Below are positions 18,245-27,385 of a DNA stretch of 64,000 bases, piece after piece. The notes beneath the pieces are model-generated. The model worked only from the letters and a program-made list of their open reading frames with translations. It did not search any database and was not told where the DNA came from. The DNA lies in the IMG/VR virus record IMGVR_UViG_3300005253_000098, positions 26,527 to 90,526 of that record; one strand, 5' to 3'. The position numbers and the translations under genes are program-made. How positions within the stretch are numbered: the stretch's first letter is position 1; each line of letters opens with the position of its first letter. The stretch comes from a virus.

Positions 18245-18636
18245 TATGTTGGACTCGTAGCTGATCTTACTCCGCCTGTTAAGTTTAGTCCATTAAATAC
18301 CGATATAAAGCCGGCTTGGTTCCCAGCTAAATTAGCAGCCAATTCTAATCTGAATTCTCTGAATCTACTATCAATAGTTACATTCACAGTCGTTACACCA
18401 GCTAACGTGGTCTCTGCTTGTATAAGAGCAGACATAGTCCTGGCACTATTATAGTAACCAGTTATGGTAAACTTTATCACATTAGCAGCATGTGTATTCC
18501 TGATAGAGATAACTGGCTTTCCTGCTACACTATAATCTAAGTGATTAATTGGAGAAACATATACAGTATTACCCGAATACACATCGGTTGTGGTTCCACT
18601 TATTAGTGGATCTAAATGCACAGATTTATTACTCAT
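18244..18636 (-). CDS. Small beta-rich head protein
   Basis: 130 residues of Thr/Val/Ile/Ser-rich beta sequence, with no Cys. Contains SIRNTHAANVIKFTITGYY and REFRLELAANLAGN. Stop and start overlap both neighbours by a few nt. Composition and place in the head-to-tail gene block suggest a decoration or stopper protein. No family recognised. Confidence 0.65.
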   Translation of the reverse strand: MSNKSVHLDPLISGTTTDVYSGNTVYVSPINHLDYSVAGKPVISIRNTHAANVIKFTITGYYNSARTMSALIQAETTLAGVTTVNVTIDSRFREFRLELAANLAGNQAGFISVFNGLNLTGGVRSATSPT

Positions 18637-18896
18637 TCTTCATCTTCCTCATCTATTGGATTACTCGAATCATACCTGTCTGGGTAAGGATATCGTTCCT
18701 TAGGGGACATAGCTGCCCATTTCCGTAATTCTTCCTCAATTACGACATTCTGATCATATCGAGTCTTGATAATCGTAACTAACGCAGGGCTATACTGCTG
18801 ATCATTTAGAGAACGCAAAAGTGTCATTTCCTGAAGCTGTCCGAGGATCTCTTCAAGTGTTTTGATATCCACTTCATTGTTACTATTCTTAATCAT
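18633..18896 (-). CDS. Short acidic helical protein in head block
   Basis: 87 residues, beginning MIKNSNNEVDIKTLEEILGQ and ending SSNPIDEEDEE. Two predicted helices and an acidic tail. It overlaps both neighbours by 4 nt. Likely a chaperone or joining protein of the head-tail interface by position only. Confidence 0.65.
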   Translation of the reverse strand: MIKNSNNEVDIKTLEEILGQLQEMTLLRSLNDQQYSPALVTIIKTRYDQNVVIEEELRKWAAMSPKERYPYPDRYDSSNPIDEEDEE

Positions 18897-19624
18897 ATTT
18901 CAAACTTTACCTTACTCTTCTTTTTTATAGGGGGTTCGAGTATGTTCTCAGTTTCGGTCAACAGCAATCCGAAGTCTCGCCTGTTAGGACAATCCTGACA
19001 AACTGCCTCAACTTTACCAGAGAACCGAGCTTTGATTCGACCGAGCTCGTCACCCTGACGTTTCATTTGTTGTCTGTATGTGAGAACCTCATCTTTAAAC
19101 TCTTCCTCTATCATTTCTTTTCCAATATTAATACCCTGTTTGATTCCGTTGTCTCGTTCCTCTTTAATCAACATGTTGTAATGATCGTGAACCTTTCCGT
19201 CCTCACTTCTATATTTCTGGTTCTGTTTGAGCACATTTCTCTTAGCTTCACGTTCCATCTCATTAAAAAATAAACTAAATCTGTATGACCACCTGGTCTT
19301 ATATTCAGTCCTCAGACGATCAATACCCCAGAAAAACATCAACAATGCTAATACAATCAATGCTACAAATACATAGAACAGTCCTTCTTGACCTAATCTA
19401 AGGGATAGGAGCTGAGCTCCTACGGTGGACATGGCGCCAATAAAGAACCACTTGACCAACCATTCTGCAAGAATAATAACCCTTATTTTTCGTATTCCTT
19501 TAGTGAACCCATCCATTCGTTTTCTTTCTCTCTTAAGAAGTTGAGTTGTTTCCCTTGCCTGTTCCGTATAACTTGGAGATCTTATTATCCCTTCAATAAT
19601 ACCAGAGTCATCATTTTGTGACAT
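18893..19624 (-). CDS. Two-helix membrane protein with long coiled coil
   Basis: About 243 residues from the ATG at 19624 (MSQNDDSG), chosen because a GAAAGG ribosome site precedes it. The frame is open to 19711 but that would overlap the upstream gene by 100 nt. Residues ~45-110 carry two hydrophobic segments (LAEWLVKWFFIGAMSTVGAQLL and FYVFVALIVLALLMFFW). Then comes a long charged helix with CQDCPNRRDFG, a CxxC near residue 215. Membrane proteins in a head gene block are unusual; it may anchor assembly at the cell membrane or act in egress. Confidence 0.7.
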   Translation of the reverse strand: MSQNDDSGIIEGIIRSPSYTEQARETTQLLKRERKRMDGFTKGIRKIRVIILAEWLVKWFFIGAMSTVGAQLLSLRLGQEGLFYVFVALIVLALLMFFWGIDRLRTEYKTRWSYRFSLFFNEMEREAKRNVLKQNQKYRSEDGKVHDHYNMLIKEERDNGIKQGINIGKEMIEEEFKDEVLTYRQQMKRQGDELGRIKARFSGKVEAVCQDCPNRRDFGLLLTETENILEPPIKKKSKVKFEI

Positions 19625-19946
19625 CCTTTCGTCCACCAGTTTTTTGCTTCTTTTCAAGTTCATATAATGTTTGAATATGTGGTAAATTTTCAACCGAAAC
19701 ACCGAATACATTTGATATCGTGTAAAACAACTTATATAAAGTATCCGACAACATCAATAACTCCTCCGGTGTGGAACCATCTGCCATCTCTCTTACACTG
19801 GTGGCTAAATCAAAACCATTCTTCGTAAGGACAGGCATAAGATGTCTTCTCTTAGCTCCACGTAAATAGACAAGAATTAAGGCTAATATAGCAAGTATTG
19901 CTATGATCCATGGTAAATATGAGAGTGTGTCATCTACAGTAATCAC
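19611..19946 (-). CDS. Small single-pass membrane protein
   Basis: 111 residues. N-terminal hydrophobic segment (residues ~9-28, YLPWIIAILAILALILVYL) followed by RGAKRR as the positive-inside flank, then a soluble helical region. It directly follows the major capsid gene after a hairpin and precedes another membrane protein; the two probably work together. Confidence 0.7.
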   Translation of the reverse strand: MITVDDTLSYLPWIIAILAILALILVYLRGAKRRHLMPVLTKNGFDLATSVREMADGSTPEELLMLSDTLYKLFYTISNVFGVSVENLPHIQTLYELEKKQKTGGRKDVTK

Positions 19947-19975
19947 TAATGGTCACCAAATAATAGAAGAGAAAG

Positions 19976-19993
19976 GGAATATAAAAATATTCC
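19976..19993 (-). terminator. Hairpin after the major capsid gene
   Basis: GGAATAT and ATATTCC form 7-bp arms around a short A/T loop, 26 nt past the capsid stop. On the minus strand it is followed by pyrimidine-rich CTTTCTCTTCT. It could reduce read-through from the heavily expressed capsid gene or protect its 3' end. Confidence 0.45.
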
Positions 19994-20019
19994 GACTAAT
20001 AACTTATAGAGAAAACGAC

Positions 20020-21264
20020 TTATTCTGAGAAGATATCGGTTATTAATCCTACGTTTCTTGAGGTAGTGTCACCTTCAAGAGCGGGCACGAATTGAGTATT
20101 GAAGAGTCTTTTCCAGGTCACAATTGTTCCTTGACCTCTCCAGCGTTCTTGCTCCATTAAGGGGATTTCTCCACCACTGTATGTTCCATGGATACAAGTA
20201 TCAGCTCCTTTATAAGTTACAAGAGCATCGTTGTCAAAGGTTGCGTTTCTGGTAAAGTATATTTCAAATCCTTCAGCAGATAAGGCTGCTCCGACTTTTC
20301 CTTCAGTGATAACGGCTGGGTGTCCAGCTGTTTGTCCACCTTGGGTGATACCAGGCTTTATAGCAAGATAAGGTTTAAGAACCAAGGGTGCAACTACATA
20401 TTTCTTATCTCCAAGCTCGCCTACTGGTTTCCGAGTTTGATCCAATAGTGTTGAGTGAGCAGAGCCGAAGTCTTGAACGAAATCTGGTTCATTAGCTGCA
20501 GAGCCATCCCATTTGTCGGCAGATGCTACATCTGCGAGGACTCCGAAAGAAGATGAAAACAACTCCGCAAGGATGTTATTATCAATTTCTAAAGCCACAG
20601 CCTCAGATTGTCTTTTCATGAAGTCTGATCTGAATTGTCCGATTTGATTGCTTGCCATTGAAGCATCGGTAATATACATACTCATTGAACCGAGTTTGAG
20701 ACCCATTCCGTATCCCCAGTAGGTCAGTGTTTGGATATTTCCAATTCCAGACTCTATAGGTAGTGGATACTCGAAAGTCAACTCGTTAGGACGAAGCCAT
20801 CCCATCTCAAGCGTGCTTGAACTCTCAGTGTAGACTACATTTAATCCAACTGATATGTTCCTTGTAGCTTGATACCAGAGCTTACGATAGATTTCTCGCA
20901 CAATAGCCCCATCAATCGTAGTAGATCCAGCCGCCAGGTGAGATGCATACGGTTGTGGGAAATAGCAAGCATTTTCATCGGCTTTCACACCGACTAATGT
21001 GCCATTTTGGATTGCACTTTCAGGAATCCATTTTCCACCAAATCCAGGGATTTCTCCCGGTTTGATTAGAGCATAAGACTTATTCTGATATTCAGATAAG
21101 ATTTGTTCGGAAGTCTTAAATTGACTTAAATATTCTTTGATTGCGTGATCGCCACGAGCTGGATTAGGCTCTTGAAGCTGATGCTCTTTCTGTTGAGCAG
21201 CAAATTCAGCCTGTTGCTTCGCGGCAGCAGCCATTTCAGGGGTTACAGTTGCTTGTGCTGTCAT
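20020..21264 (-). CDS. Major capsid protein (HK97-fold)
   Basis: 414 residues. A helical, Gln/Ala/Glu-rich N-terminal arm (residues 1-60) is followed by segments typical of HK97-type capsid proteins: a long middle alpha/beta region (FRSDFMKRQSEAVALEIDNNILAEL) and the P-domain-like KKYVVAPLVLKPYLAIK. An AGGTGAT ribosome site sits 6 nt before the ATG. The gene follows protease/scaffold and a head protein, the usual order. The N-terminal ~65 residues may be a delta domain removed by the upstream protease; that is inference. Confidence 0.82.
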   Translation of the reverse strand: MTAQATVTPEMAAAAKQQAEFAAQQKEHQLQEPNPARGDHAIKEYLSQFKTSEQILSEYQNKSYALIKPGEIPGFGGKWIPESAIQNGTLVGVKADENACYFPQPYASHLAAGSTTIDGAIVREIYRKLWYQATRNISVGLNVVYTESSSTLEMGWLRPNELTFEYPLPIESGIGNIQTLTYWGYGMGLKLGSMSMYITDASMASNQIGQFRSDFMKRQSEAVALEIDNNILAELFSSSFGVLADVASADKWDGSAANEPDFVQDFGSAHSTLLDQTRKPVGELGDKKYVVAPLVLKPYLAIKPGITQGGQTAGHPAVITEGKVGAALSAEGFEIYFTRNATFDNDALVTYKGADTCIHGTYSGGEIPLMEQERWRGQGTIVTWKRLFNTQFVPALEGDTTSRNVGLITDIFSE

Positions 21265-21273
21265 ATAATCACC

Positions 21274-21933
21274 TTAAGCTGAGGGCACCCAGAACACAGG
21301 AGATCCCAACATTAGAATTACGTCTATGTTTACGTCTCCAGGTGTTGCACCGACATCTTGGTCGGATTGTCCTACATATTGACACCCTGCCTTTTGCATA
21401 ATATCTCTAAGGTTCAAACCATCGACAGGCTCACCGTCAGTTATGACGGCAGCTACCCAGGTTGCTCCATAGGCAGATCCAGCCTCGTCTTCTTCATAGA
21501 AGGGAGTTAAGGAGGGCAGATTTCCTGCTGATGATTCCCATACATGGGAATCTACAACGAGACCTAATTGGTCACCTTGAACGAACGCAGTTGAAAAATC
21601 ACTATCGACCGGCATAGAGAAAATCCCTACGAGTGCGACAGCTACTTGGTTAAAAGCAGAAATATCTCCTCGTATAATATGATCATAATCCGTGAATTTT
21701 TCACCATAATTACGATTGGGATCAGTCCCAGAAACTGCAGCACCCATAATTCTCTGTCTTAGATCATCATTCGTGTCCCATATCTTTGCTAATGATTGGT
21801 CGGTTCCGTCTCTTTGGATAGCGAGTCCACCGAACCATACTGGGGCAGCTGCTTCATATCTACGATGATCTGTCACAACTCTGCTTAATCCACCGGTTTT
21901 TGTTGGAGGTTTGTAATGAATACTTGTTACCAT
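21274..21933 (-). CDS. Head protein upstream of the capsid gene
   Basis: 219 residues, mixed beta with many Asp/Gly/Val, beginning MVTSIHYKPPTKTGG. It contains VVTDHRRYEAAAPVWFGGL and DQLGLVVDSHVWESSAG. Located between the protease/scaffold and the major capsid gene (9-nt gap), where head decoration or capsid-stabilising proteins are often encoded. Not recognised by motif. Confidence 0.65.
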   Translation of the reverse strand: MVTSIHYKPPTKTGGLSRVVTDHRRYEAAAPVWFGGLAIQRDGTDQSLAKIWDTNDDLRQRIMGAAVSGTDPNRNYGEKFTDYDHIIRGDISAFNQVAVALVGIFSMPVDSDFSTAFVQGDQLGLVVDSHVWESSAGNLPSLTPFYEEDEAGSAYGATWVAAVITDGEPVDGLNLRDIMQKAGCQYVGQSDQDVGATPGDVNIDVILMLGSPVFWVPSA

Positions 21934-21972
21934 AATTTACACCATATTAATTCTGTTTATTCTTTATTCTCC

Positions 21973-23310
21973 TTATTCGTATCCAAATCTTTTTAGAGCT
22001 TCTTTCTCTAAATCTTCTATTTTTTCAGGTTTGTTTGGATCGCCAGCGGAAAGATTAACAGTAGAATCGGTTTGTCCAGGTGTCACTTGAGGGTTTGGTG
22101 GTGTCTGTTGTCCGTCAGGTGGCGGTGCCTGGGCTAATGCTGTAATCCTGCTATTGCGTCTTAGCATTCCTGATAAAAATTCACGTTTAGAACAGAAGGT
22201 GTCTTTTCCAGCAAGCTCTATCTCAAAATTGAATTCTGGGTCATCTTTGAGAACTGCTGTTTTCAGAGCCTCTAATTCTGAAGCATCTGCTTGAATCTTG
22301 CTTGCGAGCACCTGCTCTTTTATTGGTGTAAGTTCTGCCATGAATTTCTCCGTTTGTTTTTCCATAGCATCAGTCACCAATTTACCTACAATATTTCCGT
22401 AAGCATTGACTCCAGCATTAGCTGGATCTTGCCCACCAGCTGTGTAGGGGGACGGATTGGACAGTTGGACACTATCAGCAGGAGCAGCTTGGGTTATTTC
22501 AAAACCTGCGTCCTTAAGCGATGCCAATAATTCCATCTGTGCTTTTTTCTTGTTTTCTTCTTCTGAACCAGTCATAGATATCATACCATCTTTTATACTT
22601 TTCATGTTTAACGAGGTGTTTTTAATAATTTGTGTATCATGGGAAGAGGGTAGCGTGGTTATAGGCATAATGACATTATAGATACCTTCCTCTGTTTGAG
22701 ACAAAGTCACAGTTTGACTGTGATAATTAACACAGCTCTTACAAGCAGGATTAGGCACGAGTGCAACCCTATTTGCTATAACTTGATCAACAGTAAGATT
22801 TCCTTCAGCGTCTTTTTGACCAAGTTTAACAGATGCTTCAATAGAATTCTGTAAATCACCGGTCTCTATTGCATCAGCAATCCGTTTGTTAATTACCACA
22901 TATGTAATATGCACTTCTTTGAAGTCTTTTGCATATCCAATATTTATAATTGTCCCCACATTTGGAGACCTGCCTCCTGGCACCATAGCTGGATGAAGCA
23001 ATCCTATCGGTTTATACAATAATCCAGCAAAGAAATCTTGTAGATTAGTCGAAGTCCACTTAATCAGTTTACCATCAATTCCCTTAAACACACCCTCAGC
23101 AAGTGCTACTCCCTTAACAACGTATAATTCGTCCTGTTGGAGCACCCAATTTACGCCCTGTTCCTGTCCGATTGTGATCTGTGGACTCACTCCATATTGT
23201 GCTATCACGTCAGATCCCGAATGCACGGAGCACGAACTTACGCTGGGTGTATTCCCTGCTGTGAGGGTGATATTTACGGCAGTTACGCCAGATGAATCGG
23301 TATCGTTCAT
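21973..23310 (-). CDS. Prohead protease with fused scaffold-like C-terminus
   Basis: 445 residues. Residues ~60-200 follow the plan of the S78 prohead protease: VVKGVALAEGVFKG start, GLLHPAMVP with the candidate catalytic His, IGYAKDFKEVHITYVV strand, then NSIEASVKL with the candidate Ser, ending VALVPNPAC. Residues ~255-445 are helical, acidic and Gln/Ala/Pro-rich, like scaffold proteins. A fused protease-scaffold is known in tailed phages. An internal ATG near SLNMKSIKDG could give a separate scaffold product, comparable to nested scaffold genes in other phages. Catalytic residues are assigned by eye. Confidence 0.75.
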   Translation of the reverse strand: MNDTDSSGVTAVNITLTAGNTPSVSSCSVHSGSDVIAQYGVSPQITIGQEQGVNWVLQQDELYVVKGVALAEGVFKGIDGKLIKWTSTNLQDFFAGLLYKPIGLLHPAMVPGGRSPNVGTIINIGYAKDFKEVHITYVVINKRIADAIETGDLQNSIEASVKLGQKDAEGNLTVDQVIANRVALVPNPACKSCVNYHSQTVTLSQTEEGIYNVIMPITTLPSSHDTQIIKNTSLNMKSIKDGMISMTGSEEENKKKAQMELLASLKDAGFEITQAAPADSVQLSNPSPYTAGGQDPANAGVNAYGNIVGKLVTDAMEKQTEKFMAELTPIKEQVLASKIQADASELEALKTAVLKDDPEFNFEIELAGKDTFCSKREFLSGMLRRNSRITALAQAPPPDGQQTPPNPQVTPGQTDSTVNLSAGDPNKPEKIEDLEKEALKRFGYE

Positions 23311-23495
23311 TCCTTTTTCCTCTTATGCTTAGTGTCATATTTAGCGTCGTTAGCAAATTCTTTCATTTTTTCTGTATTGGGCGCCTTTTTGTGTGGACGC
23401 TTGAGCAAACTTCGACTCCTTCCGTCAGTTCGCTGGGGCAATAAATCATCCTCTGAACCGCCCGGTCCAAGCATCATTTTTCTTCTGGGACTCAT
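23307..23495 (-). CDS. Small basic protein between portal and protease
   Basis: 62 residues, very rich in Arg/Lys, starting MSPRRKMMLGPGGSED and ending YDTKHKRKKE. It overlaps both the portal stop and the protease start by 4 nt. No fold is evident; it could bind nucleic acid or the portal. Coding status rests on the double overlap. Confidence 0.65.
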   Translation of the reverse strand: MSPRRKMMLGPGGSEDDLLPQRTDGRSRSLLKRPHKKAPNTEKMKEFANDAKYDTKHKRKKE

Positions 23496-25171
23496 CTGGT
23501 TTTCTGCCTCTGTAATTTTGAATTATCTGTTGTGGGTCTATTTGCTTGAGGACCCTGTTTCTTAGCTGGTTCTCTACCAGCGGTCTGAGAACTTATCTTT
23601 TTAGTGCTGGCATTCGATCCAGTCTTTCCGCCTGGTTGAACACCCACTTCTTTTCCAAAACTGGTAATTTTCTCGTAGAACTTGTCTCGTTCTTTCTTCT
23701 CGTTGGGAGTTAAGCGTTTCTCCTCGCCAGCAATCAATCTTAATTCGTCCTCGGTGAAGATCATCAGCTCTTTAGCCACTGCAGCTCGTCTCATCATCAT
23801 GTCCTTATCCTTGTCAAGTGATGTGCTACGAGAGATGCGTATACGTGAGATCTCCTTCTTAAACAGGGGATAGATTCCCAATAATATCTCCTTGATATAC
23901 CTTTCTAATGGTTTGAAGACTACATTAATCAGGTGCTCGGTCGTAACAGAGCTATGAGACATTCTATTAACGTCAGTCGCAAAACTCCCGCTGCCAGTGC
24001 TCGTTTCGGAGATCGGAAGACCGATGGCTCGTGTATGAGCTTCATCGATCTGCTTGAGTAAGTCATTTGATTGCAGGTAAGTGACCGCCTGTGGCTCAAC
24101 AATCTGCACCTTGACATGCTCATCAGTAACAAGGGCTGAATCTGGTGCCCTCAACTCCTGCATCTGAATATAAGCATTCAAATAGTCTCTCCTCTGTTTA
24201 ATTATGTGACTCATCCTCGAGTCAGTCGAACCTTTTGGTAAGTTTACAGTTTGTTCATTAATCCAGCTCAAGTCCACTTGATGCCACTGTATCGGCTGTG
24301 TTTGCTCCCTCGCTAACATATCCGCCCACATGATCTCCTGTTTCCACCACCAGGTAGTAACCAGTCTCTGCAGGGGTGCTCTGCTCCACACTCCATATGT
24401 CCACCTGTTCATAGAATCATCTACTTGATCATCCCCTTTATTAACCTGAATATGAATAATCTGATTCTCATCGAACACGATTGGCAACGGATCGTCCTTG
24501 TGATGCAGTCTCATAATATTACTCATCACATTTGATAACCGTGAATCCATCACTTCATTTAGCACATAGTAATTGGGCTCCCATACCTGAAAATCCCTGC
24601 CCTGACCCATCCCATACAACTGCTTCATATTCTCTACTATAGTTAGATAATTAATAGGCAAGGATCTGAGCACCGGATAACCGTGTTTGACACTCTTCAA
24701 GTAAACAGCATTACCAAAAGTGATAGCATTAGCCGTAGCCTGATAAATCAAAGTCCTATAGTCAAGCAACTCCTCAGCTATCTTCTCCCCTGTCGTAAGC
24801 AAAAATAGTTCCTGATCATCCAGCTCACGCCCCGCATCCATGACCAATCCCTTATAGGCATTACTAACGAGCCCTGATTTTGTTCCAATACTGGCTCCAA
24901 GGTTAGCATCTGACCAATTCATATAACTGTAAAGTTCGTTCTGATTACTCCTATCTACGAAACTTCTCTCCACTGCATCAACCGCAAATTTCAATGGGTG
25001 ATCAGTCTGTCGAGACATAGCTATCTTGAATGCACTCCTGTTATCAATTCCACCGACTGGAATATCGGACAGTATTACATTCTTCCCATTATGATAGACT
25101 GGACGTTCGTTGATCCACTTCTTGACGTGACTATATGGACCGAAATTTGCATCCTGGAACTCTGTTGCCAT
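23492..25171 (-). CDS. Portal protein
   Basis: 559 residues. Long alpha/beta protein with features of SPP1/HK97-like portals: an N-terminal wing (LYSYMNWSDANLGASIG), a central QIIHIQVNKGDDQVDD/SRAPLQRLV region, a stem-like helix (RRDYLNAYIQMQELRAPDS), and TRAIGLPISETSTGSG near the crown. The C-terminal ~80 residues are Lys/Gln/Pro-rich and disordered. It lies immediately after the large terminase, as in nearly all tailed viruses. Confidence 0.88.
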   Translation of the reverse strand: MATEFQDANFGPYSHVKKWINERPVYHNGKNVILSDIPVGGIDNRSAFKIAMSRQTDHPLKFAVDAVERSFVDRSNQNELYSYMNWSDANLGASIGTKSGLVSNAYKGLVMDAGRELDDQELFLLTTGEKIAEELLDYRTLIYQATANAITFGNAVYLKSVKHGYPVLRSLPINYLTIVENMKQLYGMGQGRDFQVWEPNYYVLNEVMDSRLSNVMSNIMRLHHKDDPLPIVFDENQIIHIQVNKGDDQVDDSMNRWTYGVWSRAPLQRLVTTWWWKQEIMWADMLAREQTQPIQWHQVDLSWINEQTVNLPKGSTDSRMSHIIKQRRDYLNAYIQMQELRAPDSALVTDEHVKVQIVEPQAVTYLQSNDLLKQIDEAHTRAIGLPISETSTGSGSFATDVNRMSHSSVTTEHLINVVFKPLERYIKEILLGIYPLFKKEISRIRISRSTSLDKDKDMMMRRAAVAKELMIFTEDELRLIAGEEKRLTPNEKKERDKFYEKITSFGKEVGVQPGGKTGSNASTKKISSQTAGREPAKKQGPQANRPTTDNSKLQRQKTR

Positions 25172-25212
25172 GGTTGAATTACTGGATGTAATATCAACCT
25201 ATAAAGATTCCT

Positions 25213-27024
25213 CTATCTTCGCCTGCGTGACAAAGAAAGAGATCTCGATGCCATACTTCCCATTCTACGAGCAGAACTCATCATAGGCATACTTTTGGCT
25301 ACTACGGCAGGGATAGCAGTTGGTGGACTGAACGTAGCACTAAGAGCTGGTCCAATTCCCACTTCTGGCATCTCCTGAATGAGATTCGCACCAGTTATGA
25401 CCAGCACAGCTACATCCAGAATATCTTTCGAGCCCTTTGGTGGATGGTCGATACCCTTGGTGGTAGCCGTAACTTTCAATTGCATCTCTTTAACTTCCCT
25501 TGTGAAAACAGGATACTCCGGCATAGTGAACATCCTAAATTGAGCATAATTCTTAAACAGTTCCGCTTCGGGAAATCGGATCTGCCGTTGAACTACGTCC
25601 AAACCCTCTCGATCGAGTGTTTGTTGAAGTATCGGATAGTTCAACGTATCAAACATCGCACGCCTCAAAGGAAACAAATAATTACAAGAAAGGAAGAAAT
25701 CCCTAACCTTAAAGGCATCAATATCAGACTCCTTCGGAACAAACCTGTAAAAACCATCAAACTGAATATGATAAAGCAATCGATCCTCAGCCTCAGAACC
25801 CATCAACTTACCAGCAGTATTATACTTATAGACCTTGTGCCACTCACCCTCACCAATAGTATGACCGACTGCGATGCCGAACGCATCGAGTCGTGTTGCC
25901 GGATCACCAGCAATAATATAGTAAGCATTACTATCAATAGGCATACCAGACTCGTGTTTAAGAACGTCGAGACGTTCCGTCGCATAGCCATGCTCCTCCA
26001 CGATCTCTCCAATGGGTTGTAAGAGATTGGGTAAGTTGGGTTGGATGTTTGGTCGGATGGTCTGGTCGTAATCTTTGATCCAAACATTAGAAGCAAAACT
26101 GGGATCGCAACCATAAAGTTGCCAGAACTCAGCAGGTTCGGTCGTTCGCTCGGTGTCAAAGTCCTCAAACTTGTAAAGCTTATTCCCGAAGGGATTAGTA
26201 ACCTCATCATACCAGGTCACGACCTTCATCCAGATAGTTTCTCCACCACTGGCTTCAGCAGGCTGCTTTAACCTCCACATCTTAGAGCCTGCCAGTCCAC
26301 TACTCGAAATCATAAACACCTTCCCAAAAAGACCTTTAGTAGCTTGGTAGAGTGTCTTAGTCGAGTTCTTCATAATCTTATAAACATTATCGACTCCACT
26401 TGGTCCCTCTGTATCATCGAACTGATCTACTTCGTCCATACTAAAGAAAGCAGCAGTCTTACCAGCCGCACCGCCAGACTTGCTCGCAAGTGCAATAACA
26501 TCAACATTCTCCCTCGGAAAATTGATCTCCTCACTCCTGATGTTCATCTCAGGAGCATATTCCCTAAAGTAGGGTGAACTATCAAACATAGCTTTGCTAA
26601 TGGCGAACACCGAGTCCAGGGACTGTGGCTTATTGGTAGCAACATTAGTGATTTTAATGTGCTGATCCTTCATTTGACCGAATTCTTTTGCAGGAGTCCA
26701 GCCTGGCTTATCTGCAATCCTGTGCATCTTATACATAGCTACGAAAGCTTGAATACCAGCAGTAGTCGTTTTACTTAGACGCATACCGCCCATTACGACC
26801 ATTTCTCTGATATTCTGGTTGGGAATACCCCTTACGGTATTACACGGACTCCACAAGCGACGACTGACCTCCTTTTGCAGTGGTGTCGGCTCAACATATT
26901 GCCCTCCATGAAAATAAGGATCAGAAATAAGATAGACTGGATCGAGGAACCCCTTATACATTTTTGTTCTTCGTTGCAGATCAGTAAGTCTGCCCCAGCT
27001 CTTAACCATATCGTGTCGCCGCAA
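25213..27024 (-). CDS. Terminase large subunit
   Basis: 603 residues. Walker A-like VVMGGMRLSKTTTAG near residue 78. Walker B AFFSMDEVDQFD near residue 190 (Asp-Glu pair). A coupling-type SSSGLAGSKMW segment follows. The nuclease domain starts at YYIIAGDPATRLDAFGIAVG (first acidic residue). Further carboxylates are AMFDTLNY and DILDVAVLVI near the end. It packages DNA into proheads using ATP and cuts genome ends. The start overlaps the phosphatase-like gene by 23 nt. Confidence 0.95.
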   Translation of the reverse strand: MRRHDMVKSWGRLTDLQRRTKMYKGFLDPVYLISDPYFHGGQYVEPTPLQKEVSRRLWSPCNTVRGIPNQNIREMVVMGGMRLSKTTTAGIQAFVAMYKMHRIADKPGWTPAKEFGQMKDQHIKITNVATNKPQSLDSVFAISKAMFDSSPYFREYAPEMNIRSEEINFPRENVDVIALASKSGGAAGKTAAFFSMDEVDQFDDTEGPSGVDNVYKIMKNSTKTLYQATKGLFGKVFMISSSGLAGSKMWRLKQPAEASGGETIWMKVVTWYDEVTNPFGNKLYKFEDFDTERTTEPAEFWQLYGCDPSFASNVWIKDYDQTIRPNIQPNLPNLLQPIGEIVEEHGYATERLDVLKHESGMPIDSNAYYIIAGDPATRLDAFGIAVGHTIGEGEWHKVYKYNTAGKLMGSEAEDRLLYHIQFDGFYRFVPKESDIDAFKVRDFFLSCNYLFPLRRAMFDTLNYPILQQTLDREGLDVVQRQIRFPEAELFKNYAQFRMFTMPEYPVFTREVKEMQLKVTATTKGIDHPPKGSKDILDVAVLVITGANLIQEMPEVGIGPALSATFSPPTAIPAVVAKSMPMMSSARRMGSMASRSLSLSRRRR

Positions 27025-27385
27025 AAATAGTATTCTTGACCTGATCTCCCTTCATATAAGTAATATCGAGAGAGTCAAGCATTTTTTGAGCATATTCGTA
27101 GAGAATTTCCGTCAATTGCAACTTGAAGGGATTACCCCAGCGATCAGTCCCAATATCACAAATAATAATCTTTTCCTTGCTGATGTGTTCCTGAACACGT
27201 TTGATATCATATCCCCTGTGAGCGAGAACTACGACTTTATCTGCCCAATGACCGAGTTCCTGGAGAGACACGTCACCAGTAAAGTCAATACCGATAGCGA
27301 TAGCCTCATGATCCATATACTTGAGCATACGAGCTAAAGCATAGCTCCTGCAGTTGCCCTGGTTGCAAATAGTGAGAAACCTCAT
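27002..27385 (-). CDS. Low-molecular-weight tyrosine phosphatase-like protein
   Basis: 127 residues. The N-terminal LTICNQGNCRSYALARML has the P-loop CX5R(S/T) signature, with Cys7 and Arg13, in the LMW-PTP arrangement: beta strand, P-loop, helix. IICDIGTDRWGNPF is in the place of the usual DP(Y/F) acid loop but is altered. The family dephosphorylates phosphotyrosine or, in the arsenate reductase branch, reduces arsenate. It lies between the terminase genes and overlaps both by a few nt. It may act on host signalling or on a viral protein; the substrate is unknown. Confidence 0.75.
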   Translation of the reverse strand: MRFLTICNQGNCRSYALARMLKYMDHEAIAIGIDFTGDVSLQELGHWADKVVVLAHRGYDIKRVQEHISKEKIIICDIGTDRWGNPFKLQLTEILYEYAQKMLDSLDITYMKGDQVKNTIFAATRYG

